Source of the DNA: Liolophura sinensis
Lineage: Eukaryota > Mollusca > Polyplacophora > Chitonida > Chitonidae
DNA length: 60,000 bases
Direction of reading: 5' to 3'
Assembly: GCF_032854445.1 (NCBI RefSeq)
Contig: NC_088300.1
Coordinates: 41,260,458 to 41,320,457, forward strand
Below, in pieces: positions 11,001 through 25,551 of the stretch (within the stretch, counting starts at the first letter, position 1; the number at the start of each line of letters is the position of its first letter). The position numbers were made by a program, and so were the translations under genes. The notes beneath the pieces are model-generated. The model did no database searches and was not told the DNA's origin. It saw only the letters and a program-made list of their open reading frames with translations.

Positions 11001-14000
11001 ATTATATATAGGCTTAAACACTGGTGCTGCGTGCATGTATAGTTTATAATGCTAATAACAGTAATTTGGTTTAACCTTTCTTGTTTTTGTAGCAAACAAG
11101 AAACAATTTCAAAGCTTATGTACAACAGCTTGACAGGTCATTCACTATTTTCTACTGGACTCCTATTCCATTATACCTGAAATAACATAGCTATAGTCAG
11201 ACGAAAACATATTTCTGGTTCAGCTAAGTTTACACAAGGCCTACAATAAGTCTGGGTTAAGATGACTGACTGCGGGAGGGCAATAATGCATAAGGGCAGG
11301 GCTGCAAGTACACTGCTTTGTAGCCACAGACTACATGTGTGTACTGCACAGTTGTTTCCATCCATAAACTTGTCTCACTGTCCCATTCCTCCATTGTACA
11401 AGTGCAATATTCTTGAAAAGGTGTAAAACGACAATCAAATAAACACATTTACATCATTGGATGTGAATGTACCAAAAATGTTGGGTGCAACAAACAACAA
11501 AGACATGTACTTGTATCATATGAGCACTGAACACTGCCAGTGCTGATGTGTACCATCAAATGTGGTCTGAGACAATGACAGTAGCATTTAACCTACATTT
11601 ACTGTTCACTTGGCCATTAGGTTCATCAAAATAGCCAAGACACTTCATCAGCTTTCACGTACAATGTACTTGTTAGACATCTCGCTTCCTCATCATTGAT
11701 CCATTTGAAATATTTATAAAGATCTACACTATTATGTCCATGGTCACTATTGGGGTGAATTGATACGGGTATGACATTATCCAAATCACAGCAAAATTCT
11801 GTGTTATTATAAAGTATCACCCCATCCTCCCACACCAGCAAGCATTTCAGTTTCTTTCCTTTCTAAGAAAATGTCCTCAAAATCACCATAACATACGTAC
11901 AGCAATACACTGTATTAAATATATGTACAACTGTCATGTGCAGAACTTCATGAAGATACATACAGGTATGGCAGAGGATAGCTATTTTGGACCATGCAAA
12001 ACAAGAGTGTGGGTGTGATTATTAAGGTATTTACAGTATAGTACTGTGCAGACTAGAATGCTGATGTATGGCTAGCCCCTGACCCTCAGAGGTCAGACAT
12101 ATATGCAAGCCCACTGATATGGACAACATGGAACAGACAGCTGGCAGGTGGACTGTTCCACTTCCAGAAAATGGGACATACAAATAGCCACATCATTTCT
12201 TAACTAAACCTACTCACTATACACTTGAATAACGTGAAATAAATTCTGAAATTATTTTTTCAGAAATTGAAATTATAAGATTTACATGCTTACAACTTAC
12301 ATTGGAATGTGTAAAATGACCTTTTGATTGGCCATTTCCATCACAAAATACTAGCTTCATCACTAGAAAATTCCACAAAGATGTTCTACAGGATAAAAGA
12401 ATTTAGCAATTTAAAATTATTGCCTTTATTCCCACAGGTGTTCCAAAAGTACTTTGATGCAATTACTATCATAATTAGATGAAAGGTGTTCTCGTTATGA
12501 TGTAAGAAGTGGAACATAAGGAAGCACTAAGAACTGCAAAATCTTAGTGTGCAGACTTTTCAGCGCACAGTTCCACTCCTTCTGGAGTACCAATCCTAGT
12601 ACATCTTGAGCAAATGTACACGGTATGTACGTGGACACTTAAGCCCTTTGGGGCTGCCAGAACTACAACACAATTATGATAATCTATTTCTTCATTGCAA
12701 AAAATGTGCTGTACTAAGAATTCTCCATGTTCTGTTTCAGCAGGTACAGCACCATGTGAAGTTCATACATAAAACTAACAACAAAATTCTTTACCCTAGT
12801 ACAGGACATCCTCCCAAATGTCAAAATCTTGGAAACCCTTGATGTTTAATGATCTAGTATAAATGCAAATAAAAAACCACATGTATTCCAAACAATGCAG
12901 ATACAAATACAACTGTACACATGTTGCCAATTTTGTCATAACTACATACAGTGTATGTTGTAAGCAGGGTATCTATGGTAGGCACTTGTAAACAGAGACT
13001 GTGTGGAGGCTTAGCTATGTCCTAGATATCACCATACATACTGGTAAGCAGCTTATGGTCAGCTATCAGCATCCTCAGACTACTCCCTAATTCTAACCCC
13101 TATAACATTACACTGTCAACAGACATGGCTTCCTTACCAAATATCTCATCACCGGGAGATTTACTGGCCTTTATTCCTAACACAAAGCATACACAGTGTA
13201 TCAGGAGTTAACTCACTCCTGTGGCCCCACTTTACAATTTGATTTATAGAACTAAGCCTGTAGCTGGGATTTGTCTCAATAGATGGATGCCAAATTCCAA
13301 TCACTCTTACCACTCATTCCATAATATCACAGCCAGCAGTCTTGTATGTGCTCCTGATGGGGAAATGAATTACAAGAATAAACATGCTCCACATGTGCTG
13401 TACACACTCCACTCTTCGAACACCAGAGGTATGTCCCATACATGTGCACTATATAATAGGTCAACATGTATCATACTATTGTAGGATACATATTGTTCCT
13501 GGGGCCCATTTTACAAAACTGTTTCATCCTTAATAATATATTAATCCTTAAAGTTTTACATGTAGATAAAGACATGTAAACGCTGGGCATGGGGTTCTGA
13601 AAGGACTCAACCACAAAATATCACTGGATGTACATGTAAAATTACAAGATACAAAGACACAAAAAAGGCCTGACAAATGTTTTGTGTGTAATTTCTTTTT
13701 TTCTTCATTCTTTTCTCAAAAGTCATGTTAACTGTACTTTGTGTTCCCTTATAATATTGGCTGCAACAATTAGGCATCCGTTATTCAAAAGCTAAGGTGT
13801 ACAAGAAGTACACGTAAACGTGCAACTAAGTTCAAACGAGATTTAACAAGGATTTGAACTAGTTCTACAATCTAAAAAGCAAATGAAATGATCTATTAAG
13901 CAACTTAGCACACATTTAATCTGGGTGACATTTATCATAATTTGTAGCAATTTTCCAGATGTGTGAAAGATGTTATAAAAAAACCCAAAGTGTTATGCTG

Positions 14001-17000
14001 GTGGTTTTACCGTAAATATGACATATATTCACATAAAGGAGAAACCATGCATCTGATGTAGAGTGATAAACAGTCAACCAATATCCTAAACTATTTGAAC
14101 ATAGACACAGGTTAAAATTGATAAACATTGCATTCGATTTCAATGAAGTAAAGAACCAATTTTACAACATAACAATGGCTGTAAATAAATAAAAAGTTTA
14201 CGGCTGATATTTATCACCACTGAGTTGAAGAGGGGAAATCCAGGTTGCCATGGCAAACTGCAAACCTTAGGAGAAAATAAACACAGCCTACTCTGACAAA
14301 ATGCCTCAGTCTGGATGTGCTTCCTGCAATTCAGGTTTACCATTCAGGCTTGCCTTGTGCAGACAAATTCTGCAATAGTTCATGTTATTATAAACGACAC
14401 CATGGGTTGGAACAGTGAATAATCATGGGTTTTCAAGTTCTCCACAATAAATTTATCCATGTTGTACAGTATACACACATTAACAGGTCTCTGCTTATTA
14501 TGTGAACCGAATAACGTGGCAGCAAGAAGAATTTCACAGGATATCTGAATACACAACGTAAATGTAATGTCCATAAACGGAATGGCACAAAACTATGGAA
14601 TTTATTAGCATTGAAGTGCCAGATAAATCAATATCATTCATAAAGATATCTACAAGAGATATCTGCACTTCATATTTGCTGGTTGAAATCAATAAAAAGT
14701 TGGAGACTTTATGACCAAGGCTGAGCAAGTGTTTCCCTTATGTCTACCTCTAGAAGAGCCTTTCACTCTTTTGATACTGTAGTTCATGCGTTGCAGCACC
14801 ATATATTAGACTGACCCCCTGTTTATGTTTGCTTCATGTCCATGTAGAATGTGTAGGTGTAGAGACCACTTCCGATCGTGACTAGTCAGCTACAGGAAAG
14901 GGCGTCCCTTTTACTTACATGTTCTCACTGTGTGCTATAAAGGAAAAGGACAGAAAAGTACTGTAGAATATCTAATACATTTGCCTTCAGGAAAGAAAAA
15001 GTTTTCGAGAGTTCAGGATGGCCAGCTAGTAATAGAAATTCTGTGAATTCTTACTTCATGGCAGTACAATACCTATATGTTTTTTAACACCCTGTAAAAC
15101 TGGAATGGGACCGCCATTTCGATAGTCCATGTGACGAAACAGAACACGGTGTTCAATCAGAACAATCAATGCACTTTGTCCCTGCATGTGGTGTCCTCCA
15201 TAACACACAGGTACTGTACAAACACAGGTATCATCTTAGTTTCTGTAACAGTGTTAATACACGTACACGTAGCTTACAAGTCTATGACCTTTAGTTTCTT
15301 TGAACATTATTAAAATGAGGTTTGATAAGGGCAGGCGTGCCGTGATCATCATTGTGGTGTGCAACAAATCACTGTAGGAGCAACAGCAATAGCAAGCAAT
15401 CACATACTAGGAGTAATCACTCAGAGTTCTGCCATATTGCCTTGTCACTTACATCCCCCATTTCCAGCTCCTTGAGACAAATCATGTACATTCAATATCT
15501 TTCTTCTGTTCTGAATGGATCAATACTCTAAGGAATTTCATGGTTCATTTATAGTATTACAAGATTATCACATCGGAAATATTTATTAAACATGTACAGT
15601 ACACGAACATCAAACACACATGTACAATAATGGATCTACAAGTATATTTATACATAATTTATGCTCCTGAACTTAAAACAATACACATACATGTATATTT
15701 AGTTTGGAACTTTCATTCTCTTTTTGTTATCATTTGCTTATCCAGCTGTACATGTACTGACTTTCATTCATTACCCGTTTCCCTTTCAGTGCACTTCACA
15801 CACATTTTTTATGCTGATATTGGAGACAGAACTACATTGGCTGGACTGCTTGGTTTTAGGGCTTCACAAGAGGTGTAATTTTTTTTTAACAGTCTACACA
15901 GATTAATGCCTTCAGAATGTGTTTGAATAAACAAATTGAATTACAATAATACATTTTCACTTGGTAAAAAATATGACCAGTTTGTTGTAACACTATCAGC
16001 TGCCCAAAACAATGGAGGGTGTGCCTAACACCAACAAACTGAACCAAGTGCATGGGTGTGTTCAGTGATTAAATACATATACCTGTCCTTCTTGCTCATA
16101 ACCGTGAAACCCATTTTAACATGTACAGGTTGTGCAACATCTCAGTATAAATACAGTGTGCATGCATTTACATAATTTACAAGCAGTCATATTTGACTGA
16201 TGGATTGAGAACAAACCTAAACAAGAAACCTTGGACATATTTTACATATAGATCTCATTAATAATCTCATTCACACAGTTAAACTTTATTATCATGCATG
16301 GTAAATAAGGCTTTAAAGTACAGTAGTTAACTAATCTCCTGCCTGGGTAATTTTCGAGCTATACATGTGTGTATTATCATCATTTGTTAGCACAGAAACA
16401 ATAGGAGCTGATGATAATATTTACTTTCAAACAAATAATTACATGGCCAATAAGATGACTCATGACATGACCTAAAGTCCGAGCCTGTCAAACAAGTCCA
16501 CCTACACTGCAAAGAGGTACTGAATGTTCACACTACATCTTTAAGTAACCAGGACATAATGTGGGTCAGGGCTTAGCATGGTGATGAAAGCATGCTGCAG
16601 CCCCTGGGATTGCATTATTCAAGAGGAACACAAATAAATCAGACGTCGTGCAACTACCTGCGACAGATTCTCAGACAAACAGTACACCCTACAATAATGA
16701 ATAAACTGGACTGTGAAAGCTTTACACTTCACAACGAAATCTTACAGTTTGCACATACAATTTAAGTGCAACTATGCATTACTTTACTCTTCATACTGCA
16801 GCTTGGTCCGATCCTTTCTTCCCAACCTATACAGAAAGTAGGTTACTGGTTTGATACGCTACATATACATGTACGCATACGTATATATTAACAATACCCC
16901 AGGATTGACCAATCAGCGCATCCTAAGGCAATGAATATTAGATCTTGTTTTCTCTGTTGTTATATCATTATGTTGGTCAGCCCTTACAGTGTATCTCCAT

Positions 17001-20000
17001 TACATTTGGTAAAATTTTCCCCTTAAGTTTTCACCATCCCGCTTCATTCAGAGCTGCGACTGTTCAGAGCAAAATACATCCTCAGTTCATAATTTATACA
17101 CTGATGAGCCTCATGTCCTGCTTCTACTCATCAAAACATATTTCATCCGGGTTTGTTCCCCACTCAACCCCCCACCAAATCATCCAATTGGAGCACAGGA
17201 ATCTGAACAAGTGAACTAATGTTGTGACAAAACCAATAACAAAATATAACGTTAATTTCCATAGGGTAGTCATCACACTGTGAGCTGTGTGACCAGGGTA
17301 AAGTTTCTTATGATTTTATGCAATTCTCAACAAGACAGTACTCATGTCTGTAAACAAATTAAAATGTCTAGTGCTTTTAATACCTGCATATCTACAAGAC
17401 AAGTGTGCCATATATAGGCAAACTGACAAAAACTTTTCTGCTGCAAATGCCTCCTACATCTACTATTTATTTTTACTTTAAATTTCATGGAGTTCATAGA
17501 TTTAAAGTTCATTAAAACAACTAAAGATTTGTGCCCTCATTCAAACGTCCTTTAACAAAATGAAATGTACATGTAGTGTGTCTACACATTATACTGCATA
17601 TTCGCATGACAAAGTTGAAATTCTTCTGTAGAACAGAATTCATAAATACAGATAAGACAGTGTTACCAATCTCAAACAAGTTCCTAACAGGCCGATGGAG
17701 CTTGTACAGGTACTTGCAACTTACAACAAAGAACTTGCAATATATATAATATACATGACATCGCTTCACATAATGATATAAACAAAAAAAAGTAACCAAT
17801 ATAAACATACACAGGTAAATTATGTAATGAATTTACAAATTCTGCTTGCAGTTTAGATATAAAACCCAGATGAAAAAGGACGCATAAATGAAGAGAGTCT
17901 AACCAGACATAAATGTACAATTACAACCTAAAGGACGTCTATGTAGGCCAACACATTTACAAGGGTCTATAAATATTGACGAGCAAACACTGTCAATGAG
18001 TTTAACACCTTAGAGCAGAGGGTTTCTGAGACAGATGGTAGGTTTAAAGCTCAGTTCGTCTTAGAATAACCCAGTACTGGAGACTGGATAGAACTGGACA
18101 ACCGCCAAATCACCCACTTCGTATGCCAGATGAGCACGCTTGTGGACTCACCCCACATCTCCAGGCTGCAACAGCTATTGAATTCACCTGAGTATTCCAG
18201 ATTGCAAACACCTGCCAAGACACCGGTACCAGACAACATTTACTAAACATGTCTAGGTCTTATACCAATAAGCATATCAGTTAGATATTCATATATTTAA
18301 CCTTCAACTAATCATTCATGAATAGTTACATGTATTGCAAAAGAAAGTAAATTACTAGCCCCAGGCTGGAAGCCTTTCATGCAAAAAATCTCTCTTAAAT
18401 GAAAACAACTGTGTTACATTGTCTTTTTGTTAAATAAAAAGAGCACAACTGAACTGTTTGGTTCAGCTACATGTATGCAAGTTTCAGAAAACAAGAAACA
18501 GGTGTTCTTTAAGAGACCTGCCTACTAACCCTGGAACATACGTCACTGTCCTACCCTGCCATACACATCTTAATAATACATAAATATATACATGTAATGC
18601 ACTTTTAAAATCCAATGATTCTCTGACAACTACCAGTGAAGTGTGTGTTCTTGTAAGTACTATAAATGAATATTTTAATACTGTTAAAATGGGAGGAAGA
18701 AAACCTATAACTTGCTTTGTTAGTAATGTACAGAATAGTACATACATGTACCGTACATTAAATCTTATTCAATAAAATATTGCAGACAAAGTGAACTTCA
18801 TCCTATTCTCTTACAATGTATAAGTATATTCACTTCCAAAAGATGGTAGACCATGTGGAAAATCTCTGTCTTCAACATGCTAATTACTACTATGATATCA
18901 CCATGTGCCAGGTAAGAACCACAATCTGTTGTTATTAGGGCCTCAGAGATAATCTGCACTGCCTGTCTCCTCAGCCTAAGACATATAGTAGCCATAAAGT
19001 AAGCAAAGTCAGCTGAAACTGAGGCATTCACACAGGTGTAACATTTACCCTTTTAAATTCCATCAAGTATGCATAAATACAATTTCTCAAGTTTCTTCTA
19101 ACCTTCACACAAAGGGATTAGCTTCAAGCTTGGCTGCATGTGGTACTCTTAGCTGTGAACTTCTGCCTGACAAGTGGGTAGACATGGATATATTCGTGTA
19201 TAGATTGTACTGTGCATGCAGTCTTTAGGCAACCCCATGTGTACTCCCACCATCACTTCTTTTCTTTGTTCAGGATGCTGCTTGTACGTGGCAAACCACA
19301 TTATTCACAATTCTGAACTTACATGTAATTATAAAGGCAAAAGTATTTTGATCAACAACCTAGAAACACTTAATGTTGCTTGTAAAATAAAAATGATCCT
19401 TATATAATTATGATAACTGCATGAAAAAGAGGGCAAGATCATACTACAATTCAAACAAGATGTGTGAACCAGAAAATCTCATTATAACAGGGAGGATGTC
19501 ACTCGGGCTGCTCCGCATAAAAGCAGACAAATGAGGGTTAATGCACAGATGTTTATCACAAAATCATATTTAGACACAGAGCTGAGAGCTCCTGCGCTTG
19601 TGCTACATGCAGATGTAGTTGAGAGGGATGTGCAGCAAACCACATGATGAAGCACACCTAACACTATGCTGGATTGTTTAAGGGCAATTCAACTACTCAA
19701 ACCATGTGACAATGAATGTGTAAAGAGTTTTTTTCGAATTGTATCATTATGCTGTGTGCATTACACACTTTAATAAGATTGGAGGCTGATGAAACACTTA
19801 ATGTACATCATAGATTGAGCCAGAATTTTAAATCAGGCTGTCTCGTTTCCAATTTTCTCCCCCTCTCCCTAACTCCACCATATTAATTTTGTCAGAATAT
19901 GGCATCTCAAAGACACTGTCATCCCCCCCAGACAAACCTGTGATATACATACAGTTTCTGCTGTTTTTCCTATTTTCTCCAGCATCAATTTATGCTCAAC

Positions 20001-20496
20001 CACGGGACTTGTTTAATTTATCTACATGAACATGCACCGTACTATGTGGCATATACAAATGCCTATGTGTGTACATCATGCTTTTGGAGCTTAGCAGGTG
20101 TCCAGTGTATGCCACAGACATGTGACAACAAACCACAGATGTATTACATAATAAAAATATATCCATGTACGCTGTATAACTGCAACAATAACCTCACCTT
20201 CAAATGAATGATGATATGAGTGTTGTTATTGTAGTAACCTTTCACCAACACTATGTCAATACCAAGCTTTCTCCTGTAGGGGTATAGATACAGAATATCC
20301 TAGTATAACCTCTGTAATACATATATGTGTTATATGTACAATGAGTGTATATGGAAAGAAAACAGTGACAAAGCCAACAAACACTATATATGTAACCTTT
20401 TACAAAAATGTTAAGAATGATTGTTTACTTATGGGTAGAAATAAGTTTGGGCAGTTCACCGCAATGCTTCATTCTGATTGGCATGCTTCATTCTGA
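8071..20496. other. Long non-coding stretch, probable first intron of adducin
   Basis: About 12 kb of AT-rich DNA with frequent TACATGTA words and short homopolymers. I read both strands for an exon with an adducin N-terminus and for other families and found none. Small open frames here lack coding character and splice context. I cannot exclude short exons. Confidence 0.5.
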
Positions 20497-20499
20497 TTC

Positions 20500-20575
20500 T
20501 TCAGGACTGACCCTGGATCTACCGCCCTGAATCAGACACTCTACCAACTCAGCCAGCGGGGTCAGTCATTTTCAC
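20500..20575 (-). repeat. tRNA-like SINE head fragment
   Basis: The minus strand reads CTGGCTGAGTTGGTAGAG (A-box-like) and GGTAGATCCAGGGTCAGTCC (B-box-like), matching the head of the SINE-B copy at 43700-44059. No clear body follows, so this is a fragment and not a working tRNA gene. Confidence 0.55.
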
Positions 20576-21640
20576 ACTAAACAATTTCACGAATGACCCT
20601 ATGCTAACACGTAATCTATCATTTCTACAATTCTTTAAACAATTTTAATTTAATGCATTTGTTTCATGTGTAACTTTTTAAGGGTTGATTCACCTATATG
20701 CAGTACATGTTGTATACTTGGGCAAAGTGCAGATTATTATCCTAATAATCTACCACTGGATGGTAGAATTGGCAGGACAATTGAGGGGTCTGAAAAGCTG
20801 TCAAAAGGAAAACTTCTTCAATGAGGATAAGTGGCCTGTCAAAGTCTCATGGCTGACAAGACCACTTCCTCCATCTGCTGCAAACAATAGCCTTCAAGAA
20901 GGAAATTCCAAACAAAACAGCAGGTCCAGGTATGACCCCACTGGTGCAACAGCATGTGTAAGCATAAGCCCCTCGCATGTGGTAATTGAAGGTGGGGTGG
21001 AGGGAGGTGGGGGGTACAAGAAAAGTGGAAGGGAGAGGGTGAAGATAAGTAACATTTATGATTATCAGACTTTCAGTGTCAACTCTTCATACAGAACTGA
21101 CTATCAAGGCTATACTATAGCAAAGATTTCAGAAATAAATCCTGAAGTGTTTGAACTGTTGAAGTTTATATGAACTAAAAGGCCAACGTGACATGTGTAA
21201 TAACCAGAGTTTCATGCCAACAGATATTATATTAATGCATACATTACAACTACAGCATGTATACCGTTTAATGAAAGTAACAATGAAACTAACCAATCAT
21301 GTACATCTTTGTTATATAGTGAACATTCTTTCTAATATTCTACTTTAGAACAGTATTAAACATATTCCTTTGATGTAGCAAACATCCATGGATAGTTTGC
21401 TAAACAACTCTATTTAAATCTGAAATTTTAACATTAACTACATGTACTAACTGTGCAGCAGTTCCATTAACCTCTGCTGAAGGCATAGATGCCTTCATAT
21501 CAAACTTTTATGACGGCAGCCAACTGTCAATTACTTATAGTTGCTTATTTATGTTATGATTAAGCGGTTAAGTGGCCCCTCTAACTGCTAACACACCAGC
21601 AAGAATGCAATACAATACCAGTGGTTGATATTACATTATT

Positions 21641-22282
21641 ACGACTAGTCCAAAGCTAATCTGGATGTTCCTACTGTGATGTCCAGCTTTGCTCATATGA
21701 ACTTCCACTCAAAGAACAGCTTGAACCGTACCTTATTATTGCTATCCACCAATTCCCTGATACAAACAGACCATAAAAAGGTCAAAACCAGCATCGGTAC
21801 ACCATCCTTCAATGGTAATCCAGCCATCTGAACTTTCGCACCAGGCAAACCAAACTAAAGTCTGCCATGTTTGAATTTTTTTTTTTTAACTTTGGGCAGG
21901 GTGATGGGCCACGAAAATTTTATCCCACTCAACATTCTGTTAATAGGGCATGCAATTTTTTAAAATGCAATTACATGCTAACATTGCAAAAATATTGTGT
22001 CTAGGGAACAATTAGTATGAAAATAAAGGTTTTGGGGTTCTCCATTAAGAATTGCATGCCCTGTAAACAGAATGTTGGTATGATAAAACCATATGATGAA
22101 AGATGGTTTACTGATGCCGGCTTTGACATGTTTACGGTTTGTTTGTATTGAGGAACGGAAGATAGCAAAAATATGGTAGGGTTGCAGCCCGATGTTTTAG
22201 TGAAATTGTCTGCATGGAAATGCATATGAGCGAAGCTGGGTGTTACGGTAGGAACGTCCAGCTTAGTGTTGGGCTAGTCTAC
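21641..22282. repeat. Large imperfect inverted repeat (foldback), about 640 bp
   Basis: The left arm starts GACTAGTCCAAAGC and carries GCTCATATGAACTTCCA and CATTCTGTTAATAGGGCATG. The right arm has the reverse complements with scattered changes (GACTAGCCC, GCTCATATGCATTTCCA, CATTCTGTTTACAGGGCATG). Arms of roughly 280-300 bp would form a long hairpin. No transposase frame is present. Confidence 0.8.
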
Positions 22283-22995
22283 ATGTTGTACCAGGAAGCC
22301 ACGATCAACACTGACTTGGCAACCCTACATCTAACTAAAAATCATATTAAATGCAATCACTCGTTGCCCAAGATCGAGGAAATTAACCAAATGCAGGCAT
22401 CAACTAATACATATGTATGTCTCGCATTTTATGTTTGAGCTCTCAACAAGCACAAGTATGCAGTAATGCCTGCTAACTGCGTTCCTCAATCGTTCAGTAA
22501 TATGTGCTCTGGTACTCTTTAGATTGGGTCAGCTGCTTTTTCATATGTGTCTGTAACAGCTTATCAAATCACTAGACTGACCCAAGAGTAGCAATAAATG
22601 GCTACCTCTACTCTAGACTACCATTTCAAGATGGCGCCACCCTCGCTCAAAATGCTCGACATATTTGCTCACTGACTGATACATCGCTTACATGAGACAT
22701 GTAAGAATATTTCCCAGTGACAAAAGCACGCAAAGTTTTTCTGTCTTCTGCATGTAACTTCAGCTACCAAGACGCTATATGCGTCATGTGCATGAGGTGG
22801 ACACACATGGAGGGTACGCTGAAATCATCCCCACCGGCAGAGTTGAGTCACCAACATAGACACACCGGTGATATTTCGTCTGGGACCGGCGGTGTACATC
22901 GCAGCAATGTTATGCAGCAAAATGTGGGAAAATTTCAAGACAGCCTTGTGCCTGCAGTAATCACAGACTATCAGGTGTAACAGTGCAACACTTAC

Positions 22996-23215
22996 CTAAT
23001 TTGATCGGCAAAAGGTACAAGTTTCACTCCTCCCAAACCTCAACGAGCTGTGACCCAGATACCCTCAAACAAGCATCGGAATTATGCAAATATACAAGCG
23101 ATGGCAGACAGGAAAGTGGCCGGCGATTGGCTGTTCCCTCCAACGTGCGTACTCCACATGACTTCGACTGACTAAGCGCACAGTTCCCAAGTGAGACACA
23201 GTAATGGAATGCCAA
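22996..23215 (-). promoter_or_regulatory. Candidate non-coding first exon or promoter region of adducin
   Basis: A strong donor ATTAG|GTAAGTG ends at 22996 on the minus strand, preceded by a relatively CpG-rich block with no long frame. About 370 bp further on, 22626-22637 holds CAAGATGGCGCC, like the YY1 element of metazoan promoters, but in the plus orientation. Position and orientation suit a 5' UTR exon of the adducin gene. No transcript evidence; the 5' limit is a guess. Confidence 0.25.
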
Positions 23216-23776
23216 TCACTCATTCTAGGGAACAGTTAAGCCATTTATTCGATATAGCTTTCGACTGGTTCTATGAACTGTCGAATTAAAGATACAGCGT
23301 CATGTTATGTGACGATGTTTCCTTTTCTGTAGAGGGCGGCGGTTTACACAGGAAGTAGAATAGCCATGCCGGATGACATCAGCATACATTAAAAATTCCA
23401 GGTGACTTTCAGGTACACGAGTAAATTTTTGAACTTAGCAGGGCTTGTTTGGTAGATCCTGTCATCCAGTTTGTATCTTTGTTTGATTGTTGCTTATAAT
23501 TTGATGGCACGAGATTGAGTGTTAATAAAACCATTAAATACGTTTGTTTGGGTGTGTTTTTTTTTAACATTTAAGCCTAACCCATTGTCACAAACCCAGG
23601 GCCTATATACAGCAGGCCTAAATTGGGATTCACATAGTTTAACTGTGTCGCGTATCTTCATATGCTCCATCCTTGATTATGTTTATAATAAATGTATGTA
23701 TATAAGCTGAACAACGATACAGTAAGACGTGACATTATCACAACACACCTTTTAGTAATGTATACAGGAGTCCAGT

Positions 23777-23779
<3 letters not shown>
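23216..23779. other. Intergenic, nothing identified
   Basis: No conserved frame, repeat family or splice-bounded exon recognised. Confidence 0.5.

Positions 23780-23845
<66 letters not shown>
23780..23845. repeat. (TA)n microsatellite
   Basis: 66 bp of uninterrupted AT dinucleotides. The Ile-Tyr runs read across it are artefacts. Confidence 0.98.
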
Positions 23846-23847
<2 letters not shown>

Positions 23848-24351
23848 CAACAATGTGTCTTTGTTTTCACCACACAGTCAACAAAGGCGCATCTGCACGT
23901 ACGCGTTATAACATATAGCATTCGGTCACATGGGTTGCATGTTTTACCTTGTTTCCTTTGTTCACTCAACTACCTGTATCATATCAGATCGAGCGAAATA
24001 GAACTCGCCCAGCTCTGCCCCTTTATAACGTGTATGAGAACGGCCGTATTGTAGGCTAAGTATTGCAGACAGACTTCTGCATGATTCATTCATAATGGAT
24101 GTCATAACAAAAGACCTCATGTCGCCCGACCCGCTTAACAGCAGCTTTTTGTTTTGTTATTTTGTTTCAATTGATTTTATGTTGACCCTTTATTTAGAAG
24201 TACAGCTTGAAATACAAAAAAGAGTTTCAGGCTTTGAAGGATGATCTCATGCAGAAAAAAAGAGCTGGCGCATGCGTGTACAGAGTCTGTGCGGGGACGA
24301 ATATTTTCCCCAGAATTAAAGATGAACATTTTCCGAACCAGCCAGTTTCTC

Positions 24352-24353
<2 letters not shown>

Positions 24354-24434
<81 letters not shown>
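24354..24434. repeat. (TA)n microsatellite
   Basis: 81 bp of uninterrupted AT dinucleotides, about 0.5 kb from a similar tract. Confidence 0.98.
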
Positions 24435-24436
<2 letters not shown>

Positions 24437-25551
24437 AGTACAGTTTCATGCAAAATCTCATACGACCAATATATTTTTGTTGTAATAATACATAAGTTTG
24501 TCTGTAAATATCTCCTAATTTGTTTTGGAATACACTAGAAATATCATTCAACGCTAAGATTGGTTTTTATATTCACTTAGAAATTAGTAAACCGTACATT
24601 GGATGTCTCAGTGAAAAAAGCATCCACTTCGTGTGTAATCTTTTAATACTTTCTTTATAGGTTGTTTGGGGATTTCCAGGAAGTTATATAATCAAATTTG
24701 TCTCCGCCATCTGTAACATTGCTCCCTCCCCACCTCTCATGTACCATATGTAGATGTATGTGAGAATTGTTTTTCCATTCCATCAAATTGTTTTCCAAGT
24801 TATCGCTGGTCGAAAATAGACTTTGGGCCTTTATGGAATGAAAACTTGTCAACTCAACTCTTTTAAAAGTAATCAACGAATTATCATGAAACTTGGCAAG
24901 TGTGTTGGGAACAATATGTCTAAGTGCTTGCATTGAGTTTTTGTGGTTGTATGCCTCTGTTGGACTTAAAACGCTGTTGGAATAAAATTTTGTCAGCTCT
25001 ACTCCTTTATGCGGCAAAGTTTCAGTGGATTGTCATGAAAGTGTTTATATGTAGATGAGTTGGCCACATGGGCCTGCTTACAAGGCCGGTAACAATGTCA
25101 TGCCATATACCAAAATCAAGTGAAAAATATGGATGTGACCTCTCTGGTGTCATCTAGGTCACTGCAGACCACTGCAGAATGTGGTGTTTTAAACCATATT
25201 ATTTGGTTTGAAAAATTCTAAAAAAAAAATGATGGAACTACTTTCATGGCTGTGTTTCATGGTCTTTTATCTGATGTATAGGCCTACATTATTTTAGTGC
25301 TTTAATAATACGAAAATTTACTGCCATTGTATTTAATTATAGGGAAACATAAATTATTGCTTGTTTTAATTTTTATGATTTGGTAGGCCTAATTTTGATT
25401 GTCCTCGTCTGTTCTGGAAGGAAGTCCTTTTAAGTACAAAGACCAAAAAGCTTTCCTGTCAGGCCAGAGGCATAGTTTTAATTAATCTTGACATTGTAAA
25501 CTGTCCTTTCTTGGACAGCTGTATACCGAAGGAATCTGTATTTGGCGTGTT
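24435..25551. other. Non-coding, with a weakly repeated block
   Basis: At 24,850-25,050 the phrases ATCATGAAACTTGGCAAG and GATTGTCATGAAAGTG recur about 130 bp apart in similar context, which suggests an old tandem or transposon-derived repeat. A 120-codon minus-strand frame over it has no recognisable domain. Confidence 0.4.

Noticed and set aside
20685-21173. 162-codon plus-strand frame
   Set aside because: No recognisable domain, low-complexity Gly/Ser stretches, and no matching neighbours. A GTATGA donor-like site at about 20,931 alone is not enough.
23658-24551. Frames with long Ile-Tyr runs
   Set aside because: Translations of (TA)n microsatellites.
24655-25017. 120-codon minus-strand frame
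   Set aside because: Covers a weak internal repeat (CATGAAACTTGGCAAG phrase), so it is likely repeat-derived.
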